Shown here in pieces: positions 36,428-45,841 of a stretch of DNA of 64,000 nucleotides (the stretch's first letter is position 1; each line of letters begins with the position of its first letter). The position numbers and the translations under genes were made by a program. The notes beneath the pieces are model-generated. The model ran no database searches. It saw only the letters and a program-made list of their open reading frames with translations, and had not been told where the DNA came from. This stretch comes from Taibaiella sp. Its GTDB lineage: Bacteria > Bacteroidota > Bacteroidia > Chitinophagales > Chitinophagaceae. The stretch covers positions 62,001 through 126,000 of the forward strand of contig JACDGL010000007.1 in assembly GCA_013815385.1 (NCBI GenBank), given 5' to 3'.

Positions 36428-38905
36428 TTAATGTTTCAGGTCCAGTGGCACTAATATCTCGAAGCTGATATTTCTCCCCATGTTATAGACACCTACCCTA
36501 TCCAGGCCGTTAGCCACATTAGCCGGATAATATTTAAATCTGCTCATATAATCTATATAGGAGCTATTGGTAAGGTTATCAATAGAAATGTACAGGCTAA
36601 AGGCTGTATGTCCGCGCACCATTACGTTAGTACCGGCTCCCGCATTCAGTAAAGTATAGGCAGCTGTGGGTGATACACTGGCCAAAGAATCTGCCGCCGA
36701 TAGACCTGCATACACCTGGCTTTGCTGATATACATTGCTTTGCTTAAAGTTATAATAAACCCCAAATCGCACGTACGTATTATTAAAGGTCTTACTAAGC
36801 TTTTTAAAAGTAACCGTAACCTCAGAGCGTATTCTTGCAGGAGGTGTGAAGGGAAGGTATTTTTCGTTGGCGGGTACATTTTGTAAATGGGCATCTACTG
36901 TGCTGAAGGTTGTGTACCAGTCAAACCATTTGATACCGGACGGATGAATATCTACCATAGCTTCCATGCCGGTAAGGATGGCATCTGTTTGTGTATATTT
37001 AAATGCGGGGGCGTTCGGGAAGCCGGTTATATCATTCCTTACTGAATCATTACCGCCAACATTCAATAACTGTTTTGCTGAAATAAAGTTATGGATGCTA
37101 TTGATAAAGGGCGAAACTTCTATGGTTACATCCTTTGTCTGCACGCCGGGTGTCAGGTCAAATTCCAGGCTGCTTTCCGGTTGCAAGGCAGGTGACCCTA
37201 TTTCATACACCACAGTACCATCATGGATACCGTTCGATCCTGTTTCTGCTACATTTGGCGCACGGAAGCCCTTGCCGATATTCGCCTTTACATATACCTT
37301 ATCATTAACATTGTAGGTAGCACCTATACTGCCAGACAGGCCATTGAAGTTAGAACTGTATGCACTGAACTGATGACCGATACCGGGTTGCCCGTAGGTA
37401 AGCGAGTTCTCATTTGAATCTGTGTATCCCGCATGCCCCTGAAACTTACGCACATCATACCGGATACCCGCACTGAAATTGAATTTTCCTGCTTTCTTAT
37501 TGGCAATAGCGAATGTGCCTATATCAAACAGGTCGTACTCTGGTATTAGCAATAGTGTCCCCTTATTCTGTGAATTTTGGTACATTCCATTTGCCCCGGC
37601 AGAAAAATCAAAATTATTCCTGGTAGGCGATACATACCGCAGGTCATAGTTAATGGTATTTAGGTAGTAATAGATGTTGGAAACATCAGGCTGGGAAATA
37701 TCATTGTTTTCCTGCCTGCGGTTTTCCTGCCATGCCAGGCGCGCTATCAGCCTGCTTTTGCCTATCTCTACACTATTGTCCCATACCAGCTTGTAGTGCC
37801 GCACCACCTGGTTTATCAGGAATGGGGTGTACGATCTTAGCTGCTGGTTAGTAGCGGTAGTATAGACAGGTGCTGTACCATTAAAGCCTGTTTGCAGTTG
37901 AAAAGCGCCGGTGAGTGTATCCCTAACACCTTCCACAATACCTGTTTGCAGATTAAAATAGCTGAAATGTAATTGGGAAAAACCCCATTTGCGGTGTATA
38001 CCTATAGTGCCGTCTGTATTAAAGTTACTGAACTGGGAATTTAATACATAGGCATCATTATTGTTCCGGTATGCATGTGCCATCGTATTATCTATCCTTG
38101 CGCTAAAGGCTATACCGTTAATATTACCCGCTACATGGCCCGCTGTGTTCATCAGGCCATTATTGGTTTGGTAGTTGTAAAGGATATCGCCTTTTATACG
38201 TCCTTCAGGCATTGTTTCATCTGGCAGAAGATTTATGATGCCCGATATAGCATCAGAACCATATACTAATGATGCGGGGCCTTTCAGTATCTCTATACGG
38301 TTCACTGAATTTGGGTCTACTTCTATACCAAATTCATCGCCCCATTGCTGCCCTTCCTGGCGTACGCCATCATTCACGGTTACTACACGGTTATAACCCA
38401 GCCCCCTTATTACAGGTTTCGATATGCTTTGCCCGTCTGTAATACCCGACACGCCGGGCACTTTAGATATAGCATCTATAATATTGGTAGATGCATTTTG
38501 CAGCAGGTAGCTATTGGGGATCTCCGTTATTGGCTGCGATGTGTTTTTAATGCCGGTAGCTATTGCGTTACCCGTCACTACCACTTCCTGCATTTCATAG
38601 CTAGCAGCGAAAAGTGAAAAGTCTACAGTAGTATATCCGTGAATATTTACCTCTTTACTGGTTACCTGGTATCCTAAAGAGTGTACCGTAACCAAATAGG
38701 AGCCTGCCGGAAGATGGGTAATTGTATAATGGCCCTGCGCATCGGTAACCCCTGCAAGTTTCAGGTCTTCAATATATATGCCGGCGTTGGGTATTACAGT
38801 ACCCTTGCTATTGGTTATGGTGCCGGTCAGTTCATTCTGCGAAAAAGCAGTGAAAGATAATAATACGAGTACGATTATATAAATAGATGTAAGTCTATAC
38901 TTCAT
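36428..38905 (-). CDS. TonB-dependent outer-membrane receptor
   Basis: 825 residues: signal peptide (MKYRLTSIYIIVLVLLSFTAFS), a carboxypeptidase-regulatory-like domain (ELTGTITNSKGTVIPNAGIYI; GSYLVTVHSLGYQ), a plug domain (EVVVTGNAIATG; VPGVSGITDGQSISKPVIRGLGYNR; RIEILKGPASLVYGSDAISG) and a 22-strand barrel with RFGVYYN-type strands and GKGFRAPNVAE. It imports a substrate energised by TonB. The cargo (metal-chelate, vitamin or sugar) cannot be told; there is no SusD-like gene. A small membrane protein precedes it and probably shares its transcript. Confidence 0.95.
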   Translation of the reverse strand: MKYRLTSIYIIVLVLLSFTAFSQNELTGTITNSKGTVIPNAGIYIEDLKLAGVTDAQGHYTITHLPAGSYLVTVHSLGYQVTSKEVNIHGYTTVDFSLFAASYEMQEVVVTGNAIATGIKNTSQPITEIPNSYLLQNASTNIIDAISKVPGVSGITDGQSISKPVIRGLGYNRVVTVNDGVRQEGQQWGDEFGIEVDPNSVNRIEILKGPASLVYGSDAISGIINLLPDETMPEGRIKGDILYNYQTNNGLMNTAGHVAGNINGIAFSARIDNTMAHAYRNNNDAYVLNSQFSNFNTDGTIGIHRKWGFSQLHFSYFNLQTGIVEGVRDTLTGAFQLQTGFNGTAPVYTTATNQQLRSYTPFLINQVVRHYKLVWDNSVEIGKSRLIARLAWQENRRQENNDISQPDVSNIYYYLNTINYDLRYVSPTRNNFDFSAGANGMYQNSQNKGTLLLIPEYDLFDIGTFAIANKKAGKFNFSAGIRYDVRKFQGHAGYTDSNENSLTYGQPGIGHQFSAYSSNFNGLSGSIGATYNVNDKVYVKANIGKGFRAPNVAETGSNGIHDGTVVYEIGSPALQPESSLEFDLTPGVQTKDVTIEVSPFINSIHNFISAKQLLNVGGNDSVRNDITGFPNAPAFKYTQTDAILTGMEAMVDIHPSGIKWFDWYTTFSTVDAHLQNVPANEKYLPFTPPARIRSEVTVTFKKLSKTFNNTYVRFGVYYNFKQSNVYQQSQVYAGLSAADSLASVSPTAAYTLLNAGAGTNVMVRGHTAFSLYISIDNLTNSSYIDYMSRFKYYPANVANGLDRVGVYNMGRNISFEILVPLDLKH

Positions 38906-38967
38906 GATTAAATTAATTGAAATAAAAAGCCAGATAACATACCCGGTTGGGTATGCAGATGCATTCG

Positions 38968-39501
38968 TTAGCAGGAATGCAGCTGCGGAGGCGGTGTTAT
39001 TATTTGCGCATACTGGCTATTATACAGCAGTATAGGTGGGTAGAGTAATAAAGCCGACGGAATGGATAAAGGACTTCGGGCAATAGATGGTAGAAAAAAG
39101 TACCAGTTATTTATATCATTGTAATGTTGCTTCTGTATATGCGTTAAATCGTAATTGCAAATGGCCATTTGAGAAAAGTAGGATGTGTTGTTATTAACAA
39201 GCTGCTCTTCATCCCTATCGTGCCATACTATCACTCTCGCCGAGTCGCCGGAAATGGTATAGGATGCTACATCATACAGTTTGCCGCTATACCACAGTTC
39301 ATGCTCTTTTGCATTAAATTGCTTCGCTGCTATTGTTATGATCTCCTGGTCTGCAACCTTATCATGCTTTAATAAATGAAAGCATGCCTTCGCCTTAACT
39401 TCTATCTCTGAAAAATTAAAGTAAACGAAATAGAATAATGTATTAATGCTGATGATCAGCATTAATAAATAGCTAATAAGTCGTGAGCGATTACGTTTCA
39501 A
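38968..39501 (-). CDS. Small membrane or secreted protein upstream of the TonB receptor, unknown function
   Basis: 177 residues with an N-terminal hydrophobic anchor (LISYLLMLIISINTLFYFVYF), a middle with KACFHLLKHDKVADQ and HELWYSGKLYDV, and a Pro-rich C-terminal end (ITPPPQLHSC). It ends 62 nt before the receptor on the same strand. Small proteins ahead of TonB receptors with His/Cys/Pro ends are common in Bacteroidota and are often linked to metal uptake, but nothing in this sequence proves that. Confidence 0.6.
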   Translation of the reverse strand: MKRNRSRLISYLLMLIISINTLFYFVYFNFSEIEVKAKACFHLLKHDKVADQEIITIAAKQFNAKEHELWYSGKLYDVASYTISGDSARVIVWHDRDEEQLVNNNTSYFSQMAICNYDLTHIQKQHYNDINNWYFFLPSIARSPLSIPSALLLYPPILLYNSQYAQIITPPPQLHSC

Positions 39502-39617
39502 TTATATAGTTGAAGTATCGTTAAAAGTAAGGAAATCATTTTTATCCATTGTTTGCCATTGATAAATACTTGATATTTGGTATTTTGTAAGCCTATCTAA
39601 CCTATAAGTTAAAATCA

Positions 39618-40052
39618 ATGCTTCTTAAGATCCTTTCATTCAGGCAGTACTTAATGTGCAGTATGGTCTTTCTGTGTATCACACTGTACTCCTGTTCCAA
39701 AAGTAGCAATAACGCTCCTTCTACTCCCCCGCAAATAGCGTTCAAACAGATAAGCGGATATGTGTATCATGATACTACTATCACTCAAAATACTTACTTC
39801 CGGGTTGGGATAGAATCTTCACGTGTTTCCGGTAGTGACCTTTTAAAATACCTATATATATATGCCAGTTACGATGGCAAGCCCGACTCCTTAATTAATT
39901 ATATTCATCTCTACGGTGCTACAGCAGATAGTTATAATGATGTTTTGGGCTTCGTTTCGCGTAACCAGGGTGGTACCGAAAAATATACATTTACCATACT
40001 TACCCAAGGTGGACTGACAAATAGCGTAAGCGCCACAGTCAATGTGCACTAA
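39618..40052 (+). CDS. Putative lipoprotein, unknown function
   Basis: 144 residues with a signal ending in a lipobox (CITLYSC; Cys at residue 26), followed by SKSSNNAPSTPPQ as a flexible linker and a beta-rich domain (YVYHDTTITQNTYFRVGIESS). It lies just before parC. No family recognised. Confidence 0.65.
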   Translation: MLLKILSFRQYLMCSMVFLCITLYSCSKSSNNAPSTPPQIAFKQISGYVYHDTTITQNTYFRVGIESSRVSGSDLLKYLYIYASYDGKPDSLINYIHLYGATADSYNDVLGFVSRNQGGTEKYTFTILTQGGLTNSVSATVNVH

Positions 40053-40067
40053 TATCTTCAAACAAAG

Positions 40068-40075
40068 TAAATTTG
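40068..40075 (+). promoter_or_regulatory. Candidate -7 box for parC
   Basis: TAAATTTG, an exact TAnnTTTG match, 32 nt before the ATG. Upstream TGTG at a 21-nt spacing matches TTTG at three of four bases. Confidence 0.5.
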
Positions 40076-40106
40076 CCCGCAACAACAATAAAGAAAGGAT
40101 ATTTTA

Positions 40107-42623
40107 ATGTCAGAGCAGAATGACTATGCCGGACAAGGCTCGGTACTGATCAATGAGATGTACGAAAGCTGGTTCCTCGATTATGCCAGCTATGTAATAT
40201 TAGAGCGTGCGGTACCCGCCGCAGAAGATGGCCTGAAGCCGGTACAGCGCAGGATAATGCACGCCATGAAGGAAATGGATGATGGCCGCTTCAATAAAGT
40301 AGCCAACATCATCGGGCAAACTATGCAGTACCACCCACATGGTGATGCTTCTATCGGAGATGCTATAACTAATATAGGCCAGAAAGATCTGCTGATTGAA
40401 ACACAGGGAAACTGGGGAGATGTACGTACTGGTGATAGCGCTGCTGCCGCCCGTTATATAGAAGCGCGCCTTTCAAAATTTGCGCTGGAGGTTGCCTTCA
40501 ATGCCAAGACCACCGAATGGCAGCTTAGCTATGATGGCCGCAAAAATGAGCCGGTTATATTGCCTATGAAGTTTCCCCTGCTGGTAGCCCAGGGTGCAGA
40601 AGGTATAGCAGTAGGCCTTTCAACAAAAATACTGCCCCACAATTTTTGCGAAATAATTGAAGCAGCAATAAAGCACCTGAAAGGCAGGAAATTCGAGTTG
40701 TACCCCGATTTCCTTACGGGGGCTATGATGGATGTAAGTAATTACAATGATGGTGCACGCGGTGGCAGGGTACGTGTAAGGTGCCGCATTGAAGAATCTG
40801 ACAAGAAGACGTTGCTTATAAAAGACGTTCCTTATGGCACTACTACCACACAGTTGGTCGATAGTATCTTAAAGGCGAATGATGCAGGCAAACTGAAGAT
40901 AAAGAGCGTAACGGATAATACAGCAAAAGATGTAGAGCTGGCAGTGCAACTGGCTCCCGGTGTTACTACTGACCAGACCATTGATGCCCTATATGCGTTT
41001 ACTGATTGTGAAACATCTATATCACCCAATGCATGCGTTATTATTGGTGATAAGCCACACTTTGTAGGAGTAAGTGATCTGCTGAAACGTTCAGTCGAGG
41101 ATACGAAGCAACTCTTGCTGAAGGAGCTGGAGATCAAGCTATCCGAACTGGAGGAGGACTGGCATTATTCCTCGCTGGAAAAAATATTTATTGAGAAACG
41201 CATTTACCGCGATATTGAAGAACAGACTACATGGGAAGGGGTACTGAATGCGATCGATGTTGGACTGAAACCTTATAAGAAATCCTTCAGGAGGGACATA
41301 ACACAGGAAGATATTGCCCGGCTTACTGAAATACGCATCAAGCGTATCTCTAAGTTCGATTCCTTCAAGGCAGACGAACATATAAAAGGTGTAAAGGCAG
41401 AGATAGAAGATGTGAAGAATAACATCGCCAATCTTAATGACTTTGCCATCCGCTATTACGAGAACCTGCTGAAAAAATATGGTAAGGGGAAAGAAAGGCA
41501 TACAGAGATCCGTCCGTTCGAGACTATTAATGTTACCACTGCTGCTATAGCTAATACAAAGCTATACGTCAACTACAAAGAAGGCTTTATAGGTACCGGC
41601 CTTAAGAAAGACGAATTCGCATTCGACTGCTCTGATATTGATAATATTATTGTTTTCCGTAAAGATGGGAAGATGATCATTACCAAGGTGGGTGACAAAA
41701 CCTTTGTGGGTAAAGACATTATCTACCTTGCTATCTTCCAGAAAAATGATGAGCGTACTACCTACAATATGCTTTATGTTGATGGCAAAACCGGTATTAC
41801 TTATGGCAAGCGCTTCAATGTTACCGGCATTACCCGCGATAAGGAATACGATCTTACCCGTGGCAATAATAATAGCAAAGTGCTGTACCATACGGCCAAT
41901 GCGAACGGCGAAGCCGAGGTGATCACTATTACGCTATCCCCCGGTTGCACAGCACGCAATAAGGTATTTGACTTCCTGTTTGAGGAACTGGAAATTAAAA
42001 GCCGAAGCGCTCAGGGCAACCAGGTAACCAAGTATCCCATTAAGAGTATAAGGCTGAAGGAGAAAGGCAAGTCTACTCTTTCCGCGCCAAAGGTGTGGTT
42101 TGATAGTAGTGTAGGGCGACTGAACCGTGACAACACAGGCAGCTTGCTCGGTCGTTTTGATGAGAAAGACCGGATAATTGCTTTTTATAAAGATGGAACT
42201 TATGAAATAACCGACTTTGAAGTAACTAACAGGTACGATACCGATAACCTTCTGTTGATAGAAAAGTTTGTTCCTGAAAAAATAGTAAGTGCAGTATATT
42301 TTGATAATAAGGCAGCACAATATAACGCAAAGCGTTTCCTTATAGAATCGCAGACATTAAGGAACAGGTATTCTTTCATAAAGGAAGGTGAGGGCAACTA
42401 CCTTGCTGTTGTTACCACTATTCAGGAACCCACGCTGTTGCTACGCATAGGTAAGAAAAAGACCGATCTGAAAGAATCAAAATTATCACTTTATGAAACT
42501 TTAGATGTAACTGGATGGAAAGCTGTGGGAACTAAAATAGCGGACAGCGATACACGCGAAATATCGTTAATATTGCCAGGGGAAGAGCAGGTATCAGAAG
42601 ATGATGCACCTACCCTTTTCTAA
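40107..42623 (+). CDS. parC: DNA topoisomerase IV subunit A (GyrA/ParC family)
   Basis: 838 residues. The catalytic tyrosine is Tyr117 in AAARYIEARLS. The region that forms the quinolone pocket reads HPHGDASIGDAI, with Ala81 where E. coli GyrA has Ser83 and Asp85 at the Asp87 position; this seems to be the normal form of Bacteroidota ParC. A C-terminal beta-pinwheel follows the coiled coil. ParC is favoured over GyrA because the C-terminal half lacks a GyrA-box-like sequence. No parE is in the window. Confidence 0.92.
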   Translation: MSEQNDYAGQGSVLINEMYESWFLDYASYVILERAVPAAEDGLKPVQRRIMHAMKEMDDGRFNKVANIIGQTMQYHPHGDASIGDAITNIGQKDLLIETQGNWGDVRTGDSAAAARYIEARLSKFALEVAFNAKTTEWQLSYDGRKNEPVILPMKFPLLVAQGAEGIAVGLSTKILPHNFCEIIEAAIKHLKGRKFELYPDFLTGAMMDVSNYNDGARGGRVRVRCRIEESDKKTLLIKDVPYGTTTTQLVDSILKANDAGKLKIKSVTDNTAKDVELAVQLAPGVTTDQTIDALYAFTDCETSISPNACVIIGDKPHFVGVSDLLKRSVEDTKQLLLKELEIKLSELEEDWHYSSLEKIFIEKRIYRDIEEQTTWEGVLNAIDVGLKPYKKSFRRDITQEDIARLTEIRIKRISKFDSFKADEHIKGVKAEIEDVKNNIANLNDFAIRYYENLLKKYGKGKERHTEIRPFETINVTTAAIANTKLYVNYKEGFIGTGLKKDEFAFDCSDIDNIIVFRKDGKMIITKVGDKTFVGKDIIYLAIFQKNDERTTYNMLYVDGKTGITYGKRFNVTGITRDKEYDLTRGNNNSKVLYHTANANGEAEVITITLSPGCTARNKVFDFLFEELEIKSRSAQGNQVTKYPIKSIRLKEKGKSTLSAPKVWFDSSVGRLNRDNTGSLLGRFDEKDRIIAFYKDGTYEITDFEVTNRYDTDNLLLIEKFVPEKIVSAVYFDNKAAQYNAKRFLIESQTLRNRYSFIKEGEGNYLAVVTTIQEPTLLLRIGKKKTDLKESKLSLYETLDVTGWKAVGTKIADSDTREISLILPGEEQVSEDDAPTLF

Positions 42624-42688
42624 GGCTGGTTTTTTAGAAAAATCATTACCTTCACAAACTAATTTTTGTGCGCGAGAACGAATAAATA

Positions 42689-43291
42689 ATGAAAAAGATA
42701 GAACTGGAAATTGTTGCTTTATCCCATAGTATTACACAAACTCATTCATATGCGGTGGTACTGGGCGAGGTGAATGGATTGCGCAGACTCCCTATAGTTA
42801 TCGGTGGTTTTGAGGCACAGGCTATAGCAGTAGCCCTGGAGCGCATGCAACCCAGCAGGCCCCTTACACACGATCTTTTTGCCAATTTCATGGCTACTTT
42901 TACTATAGACCTTACAGAAGTTATTATATACAAACTGGAAGAGGGGATATTTTTTGCCAAGCTTATCTGCCAGGCCAATGGCGATGCAGTAGAGATCGAT
43001 TCCCGTACTTCAGATGCACTGGCACTCGCAGTTCGCGCCAATTGCCATATATATACATATGAAAACATATTAGAAACTGCCGGCTTGTACCTCGATCAGG
43101 CCGATTGCACTACAGAACCTGCTGAAGTAAAATCCGGTAGTGCCGCAACTATTAGCAGTACCGGCGATAAAGACCTGAAAACAATGAGCCTTGAAGATCT
43201 GCATGTCCTCCTGCAGCAGGTATTAGACCAGGAAGACTATGTAAGGGCCATTACCATTCGCGACGAGATAAATACCAGGAAGACCAAATAG
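42689..43291 (+). CDS. Bifunctional nuclease family protein (DUF151) with UVR-like tail
   Basis: 200 residues: the BFN domain (ELEIVALSHSITQTHSYAVVLGEVNG; LPIVIGGFEAQAIAVALE; PSRPLTHDLFANFM; EIDSRTSDALALAVRA) and a C-terminal UvrB/UvrC-type motif (LQQVLDQEDYVRAITIRDEI). Family members have DNase and RNase activity in plant homologues; the bacterial role is not settled. It follows parC by 65 nt. Confidence 0.88.
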   Translation: MKKIELEIVALSHSITQTHSYAVVLGEVNGLRRLPIVIGGFEAQAIAVALERMQPSRPLTHDLFANFMATFTIDLTEVIIYKLEEGIFFAKLICQANGDAVEIDSRTSDALALAVRANCHIYTYENILETAGLYLDQADCTTEPAEVKSGSAATISSTGDKDLKTMSLEDLHVLLQQVLDQEDYVRAITIRDEINTRKTK

Positions 43292-43352
43292 CCATACTTC
43301 TGTAAAAAATCCTCTTCCTGTTCTGCCTCAACAGTATTTAATATTATTGCGG

Positions 43353-43360
43353 TAACTTTG
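43353..43360 (+). promoter_or_regulatory. Candidate -7 box for the M43 protease gene
   Basis: TAACTTTG, exact TAnnTTTG match, 16 nt before the ATG. No TTTG at the right distance upstream. Confidence 0.4.
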
Positions 43361-43376
43361 GTATACACAAATACCA

Positions 43377-44693
43377 ATGAAGAAATTCATACCGTTACTG
43401 TACTGTATCTTATTGGCTATGCCCCACTTATGGGCCCAAAGTACAGATGAAAAATGCGGCTATAAATTGCAGCATGACAATGCGCTAGCACGCAACCCGA
43501 ACTTTGATAAAGAAGTAGCGGCTTACAAGGCTTCATTGGCAAAGAATGCAGGTATTGCCCTAAAGACATCTGTTGCTCATACAGTGTATGTTCCCGTAGT
43601 ATTTCATGTCGTATTAAATAGTACCCAGATAACCGACCTTGGAGGGGCAAGCGGTATTATAGAGCATGCTAACTCGCAGATACAGGTATTAAATGAAGAC
43701 TATAACCGTGGAAATGCAGATAGTACAAAGATCCCATCGGCCTTCAAACCTTTGTATGCCAGCGTAAATATAAAATTTGCACTGGCGGGTATAGACCCAA
43801 ATGGGCATCCAACTAATGGTATTGAGCTGGTAATGACAAGCCAGTCATCATATGATATTACTTCTGCACACCCTGCCCTAAACGCCAAGCTTACAGACAG
43901 CGGAGGAGCCAGCAGCTGGGATTATACACGCTATGTAAATGTATGGGTCATTGCTCCGTCTCCTTCCGGTACTATCGGCCTTACCTGTCCACCCAGTTAT
44001 TGTATAGGCAGTAGCCCTACATTTTATCTGTCCGAAATGGGGGTGATAATAAGCTATCACACTTTTGGCAGAAAGTTGCATCCGGGCGATTTCTTCCTTA
44101 CAGACCAGGCACTGGGCCGTACGCTCACGCATGAGATGGGACACTATTTTGAGTTATTACACCCATGGGATTCTTCTGAAACCATTCAGGACACCCCACC
44201 CCAATGTTCATATATTTATGGCTGCCCGTCATTTCCTCATACAGATGCGTGTTCGCCCGTTTATCCGGGCATACAGTACATGAATTTTCTGGAGTATACC
44301 AATGACTCCTGCATGCAAATGTTTTCACACGATCAGGATAGCGTTATGTACGCAACTGTATCGCCAGGCGGTGAATCTTACAATTTAACCTTGCATCCTG
44401 AATTGTTATCTGTTCCCGGTAATGCAGTAACCACTAGCTCAGCATATCCTAATTTCTCTATCTATCCTAATCCTGCTAAAGACATTATAGAGATAGCATT
44501 TGATAGCGCACCTACAGACCTGCAAAACATATTGGTCCTGAATATGATGGGTCAGGTAGTCAAGCAGATACACACCTTCCCTCAATCAAAAAGTGTCATC
44601 AGCATCGATCTTTCAGGCATTTCTAAAGGCATTTATTTTGTTCAATGTCAGTTTGCAACCAGCAAAGACACCCGAAAAATAGTATTACAATAA
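43377..44693 (+). CDS. Secreted M43 (pappalysin-like) zinc metalloprotease with T9SS sorting domain
   Basis: 438 residues with signal peptide (MKKFIPLLYCILLAMPHLWA). The metzincin zinc site HEMGHYFELLH is at 252-262 (His252, Glu253, His256, His262) and the Met-turn region MNFLEYTNDSCMQMF follows at 302-315. The C-terminus is a type A T9SS signal (FSIYPNPAKDIIEIAF; GISKGIYFVQ). The usual Gly in HExxHxxGLxH is replaced by Glu here. Predicted to be exported to the cell surface. Its stop codon overlaps the mqnE start (TAATG). Confidence 0.92.
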   Translation: MKKFIPLLYCILLAMPHLWAQSTDEKCGYKLQHDNALARNPNFDKEVAAYKASLAKNAGIALKTSVAHTVYVPVVFHVVLNSTQITDLGGASGIIEHANSQIQVLNEDYNRGNADSTKIPSAFKPLYASVNIKFALAGIDPNGHPTNGIELVMTSQSSYDITSAHPALNAKLTDSGGASSWDYTRYVNVWVIAPSPSGTIGLTCPPSYCIGSSPTFYLSEMGVIISYHTFGRKLHPGDFFLTDQALGRTLTHEMGHYFELLHPWDSSETIQDTPPQCSYIYGCPSFPHTDACSPVYPGIQYMNFLEYTNDSCMQMFSHDQDSVMYATVSPGGESYNLTLHPELLSVPGNAVTTSSAYPNFSIYPNPAKDIIEIAFDSAPTDLQNILVLNMMGQVVKQIHTFPQSKSVISIDLSGISKGIYFVQCQFATSKDTRKIVLQ

Positions 44694-45841
44694 TGGTCAG
44701 TCCGTTAAGTTTATCAGCAATCCTTCAGCAATCTGGTTTAGATAAAGAGCTTCTTCTTATTGCAGAAAAGGTATCGAAGAGTGAGCGCATCACAGAAGCA
44801 GAATGTTTGGTTCTGTTCCGTAAAGGCGAAGTAGGTTTTCTCGGCGCATTAGCCAATCATATAGCGGAACAACTACATGGTGGCAAGGTGTATTTCAACC
44901 GCAACTTTCATATAGAGCCTACAAACGTATGTGTCTTCACCTGCAATTTTTGTTCCTATTCCCGCCAGTACAAGAATCGCGATGAGGGTTGGGAGTTGAG
45001 CATAGAGCAGATGATGGATATGGTGCATAAATACGATGGCCAGCCTGTTACAGAAGTGCATATAGTGGGTGGCGTACATCCCAAAATGAACCTTGAATTT
45101 TTCTGTGAGCTTATCCGTAAAATAAAAGCACACCGGCCCGACCTGCATATAAAAGGATTTACTGCTGTAGAACTCGACTACATGTTCCGTAAAGCAAAGC
45201 TGACCGTGTACGAAGGCCTTAAGAAACTGAACGATGCAGGCCTGCAATCAATGCCCGGTGGCGGCGCTGAAATATTTCATCCAGAGGTACGTAATGAAAT
45301 TTGCGCAGATAAGGTGGATGGCGATGGCTGGCTGCTGATACACGAAACGGCACACACCCTGGGCATGCATACCAATGCTACAATGCTGTATGGCCATATA
45401 GAAAAGTATGAGCACCGTGTAGACCATATGAGTCGTCTTCGTTCACTACAGGATAAAACCGGCGGGTTCAATTGCTTTATTCCACTGAAGTTCCGCAACA
45501 AGGATAACGACATGTCGCATATAGCGGAATCAACAATTATTGAGGATCTGCGGCTTTATGCAATAGCACGCATATTCATGGATAACTTCCGCAACCTGAA
45601 GGCATACTGGCCTATGCTAGGCAGGCAGACTGCGCAACTTACATTATCATTCGGTGTCAATGACCTGGATGGCACTATAGATGATACTACTAAGATCTAC
45701 TCAATGGCAGGCTCTGAAGAGCAGGTACCATCTATGAGCACCGAAACCCTGTGCGACCTGATAAGCGCAGTAGGCCGTATACCCGTAGAGCGCGATACCC
45801 TCTACAACGAGATCAAAGTGTATGAAGAAGAAGTTGCTTAG
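44693..45841 (+). CDS. mqnE: Aminofutalosine synthase MqnE (radical SAM)
   Basis: 382 residues from ATG 44693. The radical SAM cluster motif CX3CX2C is Cys80, Cys84, Cys87 (NVCVFTCNFCSYS). MqnE-type blocks follow: VHIVGGVHPKMNLEFF, IKGFTAVELDYM, LQSMPGGGAEIF and GMHTNATMLYGHIEKYEHRV. It adds the adenosyl radical in the futalosine route to menaquinone. MqnC is the nearest alternative; the GGGAEIF block favours MqnE. Its ATG overlaps the M43 stop; the other menaquinone genes are not here. Confidence 0.92.
   Translation: MVSPLSLSAILQQSGLDKELLLIAEKVSKSERITEAECLVLFRKGEVGFLGALANHIAEQLHGGKVYFNRNFHIEPTNVCVFTCNFCSYSRQYKNRDEGWELSIEQMMDMVHKYDGQPVTEVHIVGGVHPKMNLEFFCELIRKIKAHRPDLHIKGFTAVELDYMFRKAKLTVYEGLKKLNDAGLQSMPGGGAEIFHPEVRNEICADKVDGDGWLLIHETAHTLGMHTNATMLYGHIEKYEHRVDHMSRLRSLQDKTGGFNCFIPLKFRNKDNDMSHIAESTIIEDLRLYAIARIFMDNFRNLKAYWPMLGRQTAQLTLSFGVNDLDGTIDDTTKIYSMAGSEEQVPSMSTETLCDLISAVGRIPVERDTLYNEIKVYEEEVA

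Noticed and set aside
41000-42600. parC as gyrA
   Set aside because: The C-terminal pinwheel shows no GyrA-box-like QRRGG(K/R)G sequence.
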